From Azospirillum brasilense (GTDB taxonomy: Bacteria > Pseudomonadota > Alphaproteobacteria > Azospirillales > Azospirillaceae), in NCBI RefSeq assembly GCF_001315015.1, contig NZ_CP012914.1, forward strand, positions 1,918,501 through 1,982,500: a stretch of DNA of 64,000 nucleotides, given 5' to 3'. The notes beneath the pieces are model-generated. The model saw nothing but the letters and a program-made list of their open reading frames with translations, ran no database searches and was not told the DNA's origin. Positions 24,382 through 32,657 of the stretch are shown piece by piece (position 1 is the first letter of the stretch; each line of letters starts with the position of its first letter). Both the position numbers and the translations under genes were made by a program.

Positions 24382-24735
24382 GCTGGCCTCCACCGGCGGG
24401 GATCGCGGAATCATTGGCGTTTCCCGGACGCCTGTCCAGGCGGCGAAGGGGGAAGGACGGGGTTGCGGACCCGGCCCAAAGAAGGGCGGGCGCCGTGAAC
24501 GGACGGGCATGGTCGGACCTCCGAAATGATGCGCGCCGGCCCTATGCCGGCCTGTCGAGGCTAGACGGCGAAGGGCGGCGGCGGCTGTGAGGTGCGGCAC
24601 AAAGTTGCGCAGGAGTTGCCCCCCTCCAACGTACTGAGTGTGGCGGGCTCCACAGCGCGGCCCGGTCCAGCCCCCTAGAGTGCCGGGCAGGACCGGCGCC
24701 CCGTTGGTCCGTCCCAGCGCCCGAGGAGACCGACC
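24382..24735. other. 354-nt divergent intergenic region
   Basis: Lies between the divergent DUF4384 gene and the DUF1150 gene and should hold promoters for both. I see no convincing operator palindrome or long ORF; a GACGCCTGTCCAGGCG inverted repeat lies near 24428. GGAGACCGACC precedes the DUF1150 ATG. Confidence 0.5.
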
Positions 24736-24960
24736 ATGACCGACCGCCGCACCAAAGCCGACGCCGCCGAGGGTTTCGATGACCGCTTCGCCCGTCATGG
24801 AATCCTGGAGGTCGCCTATCTGCGGTCGGTGGAGATCGACGGCCTGCCCGCCTACGCCGTGTACGCCGCGAACGGCACCTGCCTGTGGCTGGACACCGAC
24901 CGCGCGTCGGCGGGGGCGACGCTTCAGGAGCATGGGATGGAGCTGGTCAGCGTGCATTGA
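24736..24960 (+). CDS. DUF1150-family small protein
   Basis: 74 residues. The pattern VAYLRSVEIDGLPAYAVYAANGT...LQEHGMELVSVH matches the DUF1150 family, small alphaproteobacterial proteins usually found beside small heat-shock protein genes. No hsp20 gene is adjacent here. ATG 24736 is preceded by GAGGAGACCG. Followed by a hairpin with a T-run (25014-25045). Function unknown. Confidence 0.85.
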   Translation: MTDRRTKADAAEGFDDRFARHGILEVAYLRSVEIDGLPAYAVYAANGTCLWLDTDRASAGATLQEHGMELVSVH

Positions 24961-25013
24961 GAGCGGAGGTGATGGGGGCATTCCCCCCACCCTCCCCACT
25001 CCGTGGGTCCCCT

Positions 25014-25045
25014 CCCTCCCCCGCTGCGCAGGGGAGGGATTTTTG
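25014..25045 (+). terminator. Rho-independent terminator after the DUF1150 gene
   Basis: CCCTCCCCCGC pairs with the GCAGGGGAGGG arm and is followed by ATTTTTG on the plus strand. It sits 53 nt after the DUF1150 stop and directly precedes another repeat copy. Confidence 0.7.
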
Positions 25046-25062
25046 TGCATGCAACGCCAATT

Positions 25063-25099
25063 CCCTCCCCTGCAAAGCGGGGGAGGGTCAGGGTGGGGG
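25063..25099 (+). repeat. Hairpin plus G-tract repeat (copy 2)
   Basis: CCCTCCCCTGC/GCGGGGGAGGG stem followed by G5-A-G3-TCA-G3-T-G5 at 25079-25099. Located between convergent DUF1150 and the small secreted protein gene. Confidence 0.8.
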
Positions 25100-25116
25100 C
25101 AATACTCCCCCATTCA

Positions 25117-25443
25117 TCATCCCTTCGGGCTCAACAGGCACGACGTCCGGTTCCGCGTCACGATGGCGAGGCTGTTCTCCGGCTCGCCCGCCCGACGGAA
25201 GCGCAACGCGTTCAACTGGCTGGCGACGCTGAGCGACAGGACGTTCAGATCGCTCTCGTCGATGATCTTCTCGCCGTCCTGCCAGCACTGGATGCGCACG
25301 CGGCCCTTGGGGACCCCGACGTCGAGGCCGCCAGGCTGCACGCCAGGGTCGCTGCTCTTCTTGCGGACCACCGTCGCGTCGGCGGCGCCCCCGACCAAGG
25401 GGAGCGCCGCGATCGCCACCAGGAGAAGGAGTTTCCGGACCAT
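25117..25443 (-). CDS. Small secreted hypothetical protein
   Basis: 108 residues with a clear signal peptide (MVRKLLLLVAIAALPLVGGA). The mature part has two Cys (IQCWQDGEKI and RTSCLL) that could form a disulfide, and a conserved-looking SLSVASQLNALRF stretch. No family recognised. It follows the OmpA gene by 24 nt on the same strand, so it is probably co-transcribed and acts in the periplasm or envelope. Confidence 0.8.
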   Translation of the reverse strand: MVRKLLLLVAIAALPLVGGAADATVVRKKSSDPGVQPGGLDVGVPKGRVRIQCWQDGEKIIDESDLNVLSLSVASQLNALRFRRAGEPENSLAIVTRNRTSCLLSPKG

Positions 25444-25467
25444 GGCGCGTCCTCCCTTCCCACTCGA

Positions 25468-26346
25468 TCACTGTATGGGCCGGAACTCGACGCGCCGGTT
25501 GCGGCTGTCGGTCGGGTCGGGGGTCAGCGGCTGGCTCTTGCCCAGGCCGGCGATGGCGATGCGCTGCGGCTCGATGTGGTGGACGCGCACCAGATACTCG
25601 CCCACCGACACGGCCCGGCGTTCCGAGAGGGCGAGGTTGTACTGCTCGCTTCCCACGGCGTCGGTGTGCCCTTCGATGACGAGGCGGAGCTGCGGGTCCT
25701 GCGACATCAGCCCACCGACCGCATCGACGTAGGAATAGAACTCCTTCGGGACGTCGGCGGAATTGAAGGCGAAGTTGATGCGGAAGCCGAAGCCGTTGGT
25801 CGGACGGGTCTCCGCCGGGGTCTCCGGCGCGGACAGGGTGGCCGGCTGCACACCGTTGGAACGGCGCGGGGCGGCCGGCGGCGGGGCGACGGGCGGGGCC
25901 GCGGCCTCCTGAACGGGCGCGCGCTTGGGCTTCGGCTGGGGCGCCGGCTCCGGCTGCGCCACGGGCGCGGTCGGCGGGCTGTAGCCCGGCTGCGGGGTCG
26001 CCTGCTGCTGGGCCGGCGCGCCGTAGTTCACGCTGTCGGTCGGACGCGGGCGGTTGGCGCTGTTCATGCCGCCGCCGATGATCTCGATGCTGCGGGTGCG
26101 GATCTTCGGCTGCTCGGTGCCATCCGTCGCAGGGGCCGCCGCCGGGCCGGGCTTCACCGCCTCGCGCAGTTCGTCCACGGTCGGCGGGCGCTCGAACATC
26201 ATGACCCGGTTGCCGCCGGAGCCCTCGACGGTCTGCGCCCGCGCCGGGACCGCCATGCAGGCCAGGGCGATCATCGGCAGGGCCAGAGCGGGAAGCGCCA
26301 CGCCGTTCAGCCGTCGGGCGATGGTCTTGGAGGTCGGTCGCGGCAT
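25468..26346 (-). CDS. OmpA-family peptidoglycan-binding envelope protein
   Basis: 292 residues. Signal peptide (cut near ARAQ), a long Pro/Ala/Gln-rich spacer at about 85-170, then a C-terminal OmpA domain: INFAFNSADV, LRLVIEGHTDAVGSEQYNLALSERRAVSVGEYL and DSRNRRVEF, with the Asp/Arg pair that binds meso-DAP. ATG 26346 has GGGAG 8 nt upstream; an in-frame ATG at 26373 is less likely. No beta-barrel is visible, so it is probably periplasmic or lipid-free and anchors to the cell wall. Confidence 0.92.
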   Translation of the reverse strand: MPRPTSKTIARRLNGVALPALALPMIALACMAVPARAQTVEGSGGNRVMMFERPPTVDELREAVKPGPAAAPATDGTEQPKIRTRSIEIIGGGMNSANRPRPTDSVNYGAPAQQQATPQPGYSPPTAPVAQPEPAPQPKPKRAPVQEAAAPPVAPPPAAPRRSNGVQPATLSAPETPAETRPTNGFGFRINFAFNSADVPKEFYSYVDAVGGLMSQDPQLRLVIEGHTDAVGSEQYNLALSERRAVSVGEYLVRVHHIEPQRIAIAGLGKSQPLTPDPTDSRNRRVEFRPIQ

Positions 26347-26446
26347 CGGTGGTCTCCCATGATTCGGCGCCATGATCTGGCGTGGTGTTCTGCTGCCCCC
26401 TTCTCTACCCCCGTCCCCCGCCCCGCGCTGTGAGCCGGCCCACAAT

Positions 26447-26484
26447 CCCTATCCCAAACCCCTAACCCTATCCCAAACCCCTAA
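26447..26484 (-). repeat. Two perfect 19-bp tandem units, G-rich on the transcribed sense strand
   Basis: The unit CCCTATCCCAAACCCCTAA occurs twice head to tail (26447-26465 and 26466-26484) and covers the stop codon of the CsgG-like gene. Read on the minus strand it gives G-tracts of 3-4 separated by TTT, ATA and TTA, a G-quadruplex pattern at the 3' end of that mRNA. Confidence 0.85.
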
Positions 26485-28046
26485 CGTTGGGCCGACACGG
26501 CGGGCAGAACCTGCACGGCCATCTGCCGGCTGCGCACGTTGGTGCCCTGGATGCTGCCGTAGGCGCCCACCACGTCGGCCAGCGTGGCGCCGGGAATGGG
26601 CTGAAGGTCCTCGGTCTTGTAGCGGTCGGCGATGCGCGTCCCCAGTTCGTCGGGGGAGACCACGCAGGCGATGGTCTCGGAGGCGCCGGGACGGTCCATG
26701 CGCAGGTTGAAGGGCTTCTGCGCGCCCGGCGGGACCTCCACCTGCTGGTTGGCCTGGACGAAGCTGTCGGGCTGGAAGCGGTTGGGGAAGATGCGGGCCA
26801 CCGACCCGGCAGCGTCCTGGTAGTAGCAATAGACGAAACCGTTGGCCGTCGGCTGCACCTTGACCACCAGGGCCTCGCCCGCGCGGTAGCGCGGCTGCGG
26901 CCCGCGGTCGGAACTGAGGACCAGATCGGGCGGCGCTCCGGCGGGCGCCGGGGTGGCGCGCGGCAGCCCCTCCCCGCCCGCGTTCGACACCGATTGCAGG
27001 CGCGGCGCCCCCGGCCCCTTCTGGCCGCTGGGCTGGGCGAGCATCCGCTGGTAGAGGTCGAAGTCGATGCGCCCCGTGGCGATCAGGTCGTTGTCCGCCT
27101 GATAGCGGGAAATCGCGTCGCGGGTGCGCTCATCGAGCTGGCCGCTGTCCGATCCGTCGTAATAGCCCTCGGCCAGCAGGACGCGCTGGACGTAGGCGAC
27201 GCGCTGCGACGGCGCCATGCCGTCGAACCAGTCACGCGCCTGCCCGGCGAAGGCCGGGTTGGTCTGGTCGATGCCCAGGCACTGCCAGTAGGGGGTGCGG
27301 GTCATCTTGCCCAGCACCTCGATCGTGCTGAGTTCGATCAGCGTGCGCACCGCCTGATGCAGCCCTTCGGACTTGTTGAGCGAGACGTTGAAGGACAGGC
27401 CGGCCTTGCCGATCACCGCCCCGGCGTCCGCCCCCTTGCCCGACGAGATGATGGCGAGCGAGTTGCTGGCCGACAGGCCGGGGATGATCTGGCGGGTCGC
27501 CAGCTCCCCGATGTTCAGGTCCACCGAGATCACCGACATCACCTGATCGGCGGAGATGCCCAGATCGACGGTGGGCAGGGAGATGCCGGCGCTGGCCGCC
27601 TCGCTCACCACGTTGTCGTCGAGTTGGGTGATGGCGCCGCGCACGTAATAGGACGGCGCGCGGAAGTTGGGCTGCACCCCGATCATCCAGTAGAGCGCGT
27701 TCACGTCGTCCAGCGTCGGCTCGAAATCGACGAAGCGGAAGGCGTTCGACCGCTCGGACATGCGCGACACGGCGGTGATCAGCATCTCCTTGGTGCCGCC
27801 GGCCACCCGGCCGGTGGCGTCGGGGATGCCGTTGGACGTGATGAAGATGTCGCGCTTGCCATGGTTCCACATCAGCGTGTCCATGCAGCGCAGCGCCTCG
27901 CTGAAGTTGGACACGGTGCGCACGGGCGGGGTCTTCGGCTTCTGGACCAGGGTCGCCTGTTCGCCCGAGGTGACGCAGGCTCCGAGAAGCAGGAGCGATG
28001 CGGCCGCCGTCGCCCTCGCGAAACCGGTGCGCCGGAAAAATCCCAT
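26481..28046 (-). CDS. CsgG/HfaB-like lipoprotein with peptidoglycan-binding and DUF4384 domains
   Basis: 521 residues. Lipoprotein signal with lipobox LLGAC (Cys24). Residues about 45-290 resemble the CsgG/HfaB fold (FITSNGIPD, ISVDLNIGELATRQIIPG, AVRTLIELSTIEVLGK). A PG_binding_1-like repeat follows at about 305-350 (VLLAEGYYDGSDSGQLDERTRDAISRYQ), then DUF4384 at about 385-460 (RYRAGEALVVKVQPTANGFVYCYYQD). CsgG proteins form outer-membrane export pores; whether this one oligomerises is unknown. ATG 28046 has GGGAG 7 nt upstream. Lies between the DUF4399 genes and ompA. Confidence 0.85.
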   Translation of the reverse strand: MGFFRRTGFARATAAASLLLLGACVTSGEQATLVQKPKTPPVRTVSNFSEALRCMDTLMWNHGKRDIFITSNGIPDATGRVAGGTKEMLITAVSRMSERSNAFRFVDFEPTLDDVNALYWMIGVQPNFRAPSYYVRGAITQLDDNVVSEAASAGISLPTVDLGISADQVMSVISVDLNIGELATRQIIPGLSASNSLAIISSGKGADAGAVIGKAGLSFNVSLNKSEGLHQAVRTLIELSTIEVLGKMTRTPYWQCLGIDQTNPAFAGQARDWFDGMAPSQRVAYVQRVLLAEGYYDGSDSGQLDERTRDAISRYQADNDLIATGRIDFDLYQRMLAQPSGQKGPGAPRLQSVSNAGGEGLPRATPAPAGAPPDLVLSSDRGPQPRYRAGEALVVKVQPTANGFVYCYYQDAAGSVARIFPNRFQPDSFVQANQQVEVPPGAQKPFNLRMDRPGASETIACVVSPDELGTRIADRYKTEDLQPIPGATLADVVGAYGSIQGTNVRSRQMAVQVLPAVSAQR

Positions 28047-28092
28047 GGCATCACTCCCTGGACGTTCAGCGGGCCAGATCAACGGGGCCAGA

Positions 28093-28671
28093 TCAGCGGG
28101 CCGACACGCGCGGGCCGTCGCCGCCCGGACGCACGGTGATGGTGATCTTCTTGGACAGGATCGGCGGGTCGTGCGGGATATGCTCCGCATCGCCCATCAG
28201 AAGCTGGAGCGTGTGCCGCCCCGGCGGCAGCTCCAGGTAGGTTTCCGTCTGGCCCTTGCCGAAATGGATGTAGTTGCGGTTGTTGGGGATCGGCTCGTCC
28301 ATCGGCGGCAGGTCGGCGTCGACCAGCAGGTGATGGTGGCCGGTGTTGTCCCGGCGCACGCCCGCCGGAGCGACGCCGAAGTTGCGCAGCCCGAACCACA
28401 CCTTGAAGCGGCCCCTCACCACCTCGCCGTCGTTGGGCCAGCCGATGTAGAGATAGGCGTCTTTCGGCGACGCCGTCCGCCCGGACTTCGCCGCGTCGGG
28501 GGTGGAGGGAGTGCTTTCATGTTCGTGCCCGGGGCTGGCGGGCTGCGGCGTGTTGGTGGTGTCGGACAACGGCTTGTCGAGCGGGTCGGCTTCCGGAGAC
28601 GACTGCGCGGCGACCGGCCCGGCGGCGAGCAGGACGGTCAGAAGGACCGGAACGGCGGCGCTGCGCATCAT
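28093..28671 (-). CDS. DUF4399 periplasmic protein (copy 2)
   Basis: 192 residues: signal peptide, low-complexity Ser/Pro/Thr spacer, then a DUF4399 domain with TGHHHLLVDADLP, NNRNYIHFGKGQTET, LELPPGRHTLQLLMGDAEHIPH. The His-rich HHH and HIPH motifs suggest metal binding, but this is inference. AGGGAGGAAGTC precedes the ATG. Paralogue of the gene immediately upstream (22-nt gap); the two come from a tandem duplication. Confidence 0.87.
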   Translation of the reverse strand: MMRSAAVPVLLTVLLAAGPVAAQSSPEADPLDKPLSDTTNTPQPASPGHEHESTPSTPDAAKSGRTASPKDAYLYIGWPNDGEVVRGRFKVWFGLRNFGVAPAGVRRDNTGHHHLLVDADLPPMDEPIPNNRNYIHFGKGQTETYLELPPGRHTLQLLMGDAEHIPHDPPILSKKITITVRPGGDGPRVSAR

Positions 28672-28692
28672 GACTTCCTCCCTGTCGCGCTC

Positions 28693-29175
28693 TTATTGCG
28701 GCACGATGATGGTGATCTTCTGCGACATGATCGGCGGGTCGTGCGGCACATGGTCCGCGTCGCCCAGGATCATCTGGAGCGTGTGCCGGCCCGGCGGCAG
28801 CTCCAGCCGCACCTCCGTCTGGCCGCCGCCGAAATGCAGCGACTGCTTGGTGTTCGGGATCGGTTCGTCGTAGGTGGCGAGGTCGCTGTCCACCAGCAGA
28901 TGGTGGTGCCCGGTGTCCTCCTTGCGGATGCCCGCCGGGGCGATGCCCATGTTCTGCAAGCCCATGCGGACCCACAGCTTTCCGCCGGAGATGGTGGTGC
29001 CGTTGGACGGCCACATGATGTAGGCGCGCGCACCCTCCGGCGCCTTCTCCCGTCCATTCGTGCTTTGAGTGGTCGTGCTTTGAGTGGTCGTGCTTTGAGC
29101 GTTTGCGCTTTGGGCCGACGCCGCGCCCGGCAACAGGAGCAGCGCGGCCGCCACGATTATGGCGGCATGAGGCAT
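28693..29175 (-). CDS. DUF4399 periplasmic protein (copy 1)
   Basis: 160 residues, signal peptide ending near ASAQ, a short repeat STTTQSTTTQ, then DUF4399 (TGHHHLLVDSDL, LHFGGGQTEVRLELPPGRHTL, HVPHDPPIMSQKITI). The spacer is coded by a 15-bp tandem repeat at 29061-29099. ATG 29175 with GAGG 5 nt upstream is favoured over GTG 29181. First gene of the minus-strand envelope cluster, divergent from the MscS-type channel. Confidence 0.87.
   Translation of the reverse strand: MPHAAIIVAAALLLLPGAASAQSANAQSTTTQSTTTQSTNGREKAPEGARAYIMWPSNGTTISGGKLWVRMGLQNMGIAPAGIRKEDTGHHHLLVDSDLATYDEPIPNTKQSLHFGGGQTEVRLELPPGRHTLQMILGDADHVPHDPPIMSQKITIIVPQ
29061..29099 (-). repeat. 15-bp coding tandem repeat (2.6 copies)
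   Basis: TGCTTTGAGTGGTCG occurs at 29061 and 29076, with a third partial copy to 29099. It encodes the Ser/Thr/Gln linker of the DUF4399 protein and could vary in copy number. Confidence 0.8.
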
Positions 29176-29420
29176 GGACACCTCGCTCTTCTGGCTCTTC
29201 TCTTTGGGAGTTTCAATCTTATGCTTGGTGGGCGGACAATGTTCGCGGTTTTTCGGACCTTATCCTTTCACTCCCCACTCTCCAAATATTAAGGAGCGAA
29301 AGTGATCCCCGACCACCCCACTTTGCGCGAAGACCGGGGCCGCTTCGCCTATTCCTATTTTGGGCTTGACGGTTCCGCCCGCGGTGCGAAGGTCACGGGG
29401 CAGGAGGTTGCCGGTCCCGC

Positions 29421-30887
29421 ATGCCCGATTCATCCCGCCTCGCCCCGCTTCCCGTCGGCCCCACTGGGGCGCCGCCGCGCCTCGGCCTGCGCCATCTGCT
29501 GGCCCCGGCGCTGCTGACCCTGGGGGCGGCCGGTCTGGCCGGACAGCGCCCCTGGCTGTCCGGCCACATCGCCCCCATTGCGGGCGTCATGGTGGCGGAC
29601 GCGCTGGCCTCTCTGCTTGCCGCGGCGGCGTGGCTGGGGGCGGCGTGGCTGGGGTCGCGGGTCATCGACCTCGTGGTGGCGCGCAACGCCCGCGCCACGC
29701 CGATGCCGCGCCTGCTGACCGACCTGCTGCGCGCGCTGCTCTACGGGCTCGCGGTTCTCGGCATCCTGGCCTTCGTGCTGGGCCAGCCGGTGACCGGGCT
29801 GGTCGCCACCTCCGGCGTGGTGATCGCGGTGCTGGGCTTTGCGCTGCGCAACATGATCGCCGACATCTTCTCCGGCATTGCGCTGAACGTCGAGCATCCC
29901 TACCGCATCGGCGACTGGGTGGAGCTGACCCCTGGAGTCACCGGGCGGGTGGACGAGATCAACTGGCGGGCCACCCGGCTGGTCACGCTGGACGGCACGG
30001 CTCTGGTGGTGCCGAACGGGCTGGCCGCGGGCAACCGCATCACCAACTACAGCCAGCCCGGCAGCGGCTTCCGCGCCAGCGTGCCGGTGACGCTCGACGC
30101 CGAGGTGCCGGTGGCCCGCGCCAAGCGGATCATCCTGTCGGCCATCGTCTGCTGCGACGCCGTCCCCACCGAGCCGCGGCCCGACGTGGTTGTGGAGAGC
30201 ATCACCCTGAACGGCGTCACCTATCAGGCGCGTTTCTGGGTGGCGGACTATTCCCGGCTGGCCGCCACCCGCGACGCCGTGGCGACCACCATCCTGGAGC
30301 ATCTGGCCCGCGCCGGGCTGGAGCCGGCCAGCCCGAAGCAGGAGATGCGCCGCCGCAGCAACCGCCCGCCGCCCTGTTCGGCGCTGGGGCTGGGGCGGGA
30401 CCTGCTGTCCCATGTGGACCTGTTCGCCGCCTTCCGCCCTGAGGAGATCGACGAACTGGCGTCCGGCATGCATCTGCGCCACGTCGCCGCCGGGGAGGCG
30501 GTGGTCCGCCAGGACGAGACCGGAACCTCCCTCTTCCTGGTGGCCGAGGGCGCGCTGGACGTGCGCGGGGCCTTCGGAGGACGGACGCTCCTGCTCGACC
30601 ACATGGGGCCGGGCGACGTGTTCGGGGAAATGTCGCTGCTGACCGGCCAGCCGCGCAGCGCGTCGGTGATCGCCAACACCGACGCCGTGGTCTACGAGCT
30701 GGACAAGGAGGCGCTCGACCCCGTCCTGCGCCGCCGTCCGGAGCTGGCCGCCCGGCTGGCCGACCTGATGGGCCTGCGCCAGCGCCGCAACGACGCCCAC
30801 CGCCGCGCCAGCGTGCCCGCCGCCGTGACCCAGACGGCGACCGAGCACGATCTGCTGGCCCGGCTGAAGACCTTCTTCAGCCTGTGA
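29421..30887 (+). CDS. MscS-type channel with C-terminal cyclic-nucleotide-binding domain (bCNG-like)
   Basis: 488 residues. Three N-terminal membrane helices, then an MscS pore helix and beta domain (VTGLVATSGVVIAVLGFALRN, IFSGIALNVEHPYRIGDWVEL, LVVPNGLAAGNRITNYS). The C-terminal CNBD spans about 335-460 with cassette FGEMSLLTGQPRSASV (Glu and Arg of the nucleotide site kept). This architecture matches bacterial cyclic-nucleotide-gated MscS channels, so gating by cAMP is plausible given the cyclase 6 kb away. GGAGG is 13 nt before the ATG, rather far. A GTG-started frame with AAGGAG (from about 29302) overlaps the start and could be a leader. Ends 1 nt from the convergent DUF2336 gene. Confidence 0.92.
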   Translation: MPDSSRLAPLPVGPTGAPPRLGLRHLLAPALLTLGAAGLAGQRPWLSGHIAPIAGVMVADALASLLAAAAWLGAAWLGSRVIDLVVARNARATPMPRLLTDLLRALLYGLAVLGILAFVLGQPVTGLVATSGVVIAVLGFALRNMIADIFSGIALNVEHPYRIGDWVELTPGVTGRVDEINWRATRLVTLDGTALVVPNGLAAGNRITNYSQPGSGFRASVPVTLDAEVPVARAKRIILSAIVCCDAVPTEPRPDVVVESITLNGVTYQARFWVADYSRLAATRDAVATTILEHLARAGLEPASPKQEMRRRSNRPPPCSALGLGRDLLSHVDLFAAFRPEEIDELASGMHLRHVAAGEAVVRQDETGTSLFLVAEGALDVRGAFGGRTLLLDHMGPGDVFGEMSLLTGQPRSASVIANTDAVVYELDKEALDPVLRRRPELAARLADLMGLRQRRNDAHRRASVPAAVTQTATEHDLLARLKTFFSL

Positions 30888-30888
30888 C

Positions 30889-32058
30889 TCAGCTGTTCAG
30901 CGGGGAGAAGGGCATCCCCGCCTGCTCCAGCGCCTTTTCGATCACCTCCGCCGAGGTCTGGTCGAACAGTTGCAGCAGAAGATCGTCGATCTCGCGGTCC
31001 TGGCTGTTGCCGCAGGCGTCGAACAGGGTGGCGATGGCCTCCGTCTGGAAGCGCTCGCGCCCCTCGTCGCCGCCCCGGTAGTCCAGCGCCTTCGCCACCG
31101 CGATGGCGACGCGGAAAGGCTTCAGCAGGGTAAAGGACAAGCCCGCCTTGGCGAACAGCCCCTTAAGCGCGTGCGGCCCGCCGTCCCAGGCGAGCTGACG
31201 GGCGTTCTCCAAAAGCAGGTTGGCGCGCACCGCGATCCCGGCATCGAACAGCGCGATCTCCCCGGCGCACAGCGCCCGGAAGAGCAGCGGCGCCGACAGC
31301 CGCCCGCGGATCAGAAGATGCCGGGCGAGAAGCTCCACGTCCGCCTCGCGCGGGGTCAGCGGCTTCAGGAGGAGCAGGGTCGCCGCCTCCCGCGCCCGCT
31401 CGACCAGGACGCCGATCAGGCGGGGGTTGAGCCGGTGGCTGCGGATCAGCCGGTTGCGGATCTCCTCCGACACGAAGAGGATCAGCTTCTCCACCACCGC
31501 CGCCGACAGGTCGGGCCGCGCCGCCATCGCCTCGTTCACCGTGGCGACGCCGCCCCAGCGGTCGAGCACGCTGTGCAGGGACGGTTCCGGGATAACGGCG
31601 CCCCGGTTGCGCAGAAGCTCGGTGATGACGATGACGTTGCCGTTGCGCACCAGCGCGTCGGACACCGCGGGCGGGACGGAGCGGCGCCCGGCGATGGCCA
31701 GCTCCTTCGCCGGGCGCCGTTCGCGCAGGATGTCGAGGAGCAAGCCTTCGCTCAGCTTTTCCGCGTGGCGCAGGATGGGAAAGGCCACCCGGTCGACGTC
31801 ACGGGCCAGCTTCTCCGCCAGCCCCTCCGTCAGCAGGGAGGAGTTGTGGATCTGCCACGCCACCGCCTCGCGCACGGCGGTCACCGCGTCGGCGGCGAAG
31901 CGTTGCAGGATGTCCATGGCCAGCGCCCGTTCCGCCTCGGCGAGGTCCCCCGCCTCCAGGTCGCGCACCAGATGGGTCATGGTGTCGATGCGCGCCTGGG
32001 CGTCGGGCGCGGCCAGCAGGCGCTCGACATCCTTCTGGCTCAGGGACCGCTGTGACAT
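30889..32058 (-). CDS. DUF2336-family protein
   Basis: 389 residues, all-helical, repeat-like. Pattern fits alphaproteobacterial DUF2336 proteins (LIRSHRLNPRLIGVLVERARE, LTPREADVELLARHLLIRG). Function of the family is not established. Lies 31 nt after the MarR-type gene, so probably an operon. No room for a terminator before the convergent channel gene. Confidence 0.82.
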   Translation of the reverse strand: MSQRSLSQKDVERLLAAPDAQARIDTMTHLVRDLEAGDLAEAERALAMDILQRFAADAVTAVREAVAWQIHNSSLLTEGLAEKLARDVDRVAFPILRHAEKLSEGLLLDILRERRPAKELAIAGRRSVPPAVSDALVRNGNVIVITELLRNRGAVIPEPSLHSVLDRWGGVATVNEAMAARPDLSAAVVEKLILFVSEEIRNRLIRSHRLNPRLIGVLVERAREAATLLLLKPLTPREADVELLARHLLIRGRLSAPLLFRALCAGEIALFDAGIAVRANLLLENARQLAWDGGPHALKGLFAKAGLSFTLLKPFRVAIAVAKALDYRGGDEGRERFQTEAIATLFDACGNSQDREIDDLLLQLFDQTSAEVIEKALEQAGMPFSPLNS

Positions 32059-32089
32059 GCGCTGGGTCTTCCGGAACGGACGCTCGGGA

Positions 32090-32635
32090 TCAGTACTCCG
32101 GCGTATCGTAGCGGATCAGATCGCTCCACGCCCGTTCCAAACGGCGCAACGTGCGGTAAGTCGTCTCCAGATCGGCGGCTTCCTCGTCGGTGCGGATCAG
32201 CGCCTCGCCCCGCACGGCTTCCAGCCCGCGCAGCGCCTCGCACAGCTTCAGGCCTCGCTCCGACAGGCGGAGCCGCGCCGTGCGCCGGTCGCGCTGCGAG
32301 GCGGAGCGGTCGACATAGCCCGCCTCCACCAGATGCTTCAGGTTGTAGGAGGCGTTGGAGCCGAGATAGTAGCCGCGCTCCAGCAGGTCGCGCACCGACA
32401 ACTCCTCGCCGCCGATGTTGATCAGCATCAGGGCTTGGCCGGGGCTGAGGTCGTCGATCCCAATCCGCGCCAGCTCCATCCGCAGCACGTCCAGGAAACG
32501 CCGTGTCATGCTCTCGATGATGCGGCCAAGGTCGGTGTAGACGGCGGGCAGGGATGCGCCCGCCGGGGCCGCGCTGTCCGGCGTGGCTCTCTCCGGCACG
32601 GCTGGGGTCGGCTGCTGCTTGGCGGCGGCGCTCAT
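32090..32635 (-). CDS. MarR-family regulator (LdtR-like)
   Basis: 181 residues. Winged-helix domain with LSPGQALMLINIGGEELSVRDLLERGYYLGSNASYNLKHLVEAGYVDRS and basic wing SQRDRRTARLRLSERG. It resembles the alphaproteobacterial LdtR group, which controls L,D-transpeptidase and stress genes. GGGAG lies 7 nt before ATG 32635. Divergent from the hydrolase; the palindrome ACCATCATGGT near 32660 is a possible operator. Confidence 0.87.
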   Translation of the reverse strand: MSAAAKQQPTPAVPERATPDSAAPAGASLPAVYTDLGRIIESMTRRFLDVLRMELARIGIDDLSPGQALMLINIGGEELSVRDLLERGYYLGSNASYNLKHLVEAGYVDRSASQRDRRTARLRLSERGLKLCEALRGLEAVRGEALIRTDEEAADLETTYRTLRRLERAWSDLIRYDTPEY

Positions 32636-32657
32636 CGCGATACTCCCGCTTTGGAAA

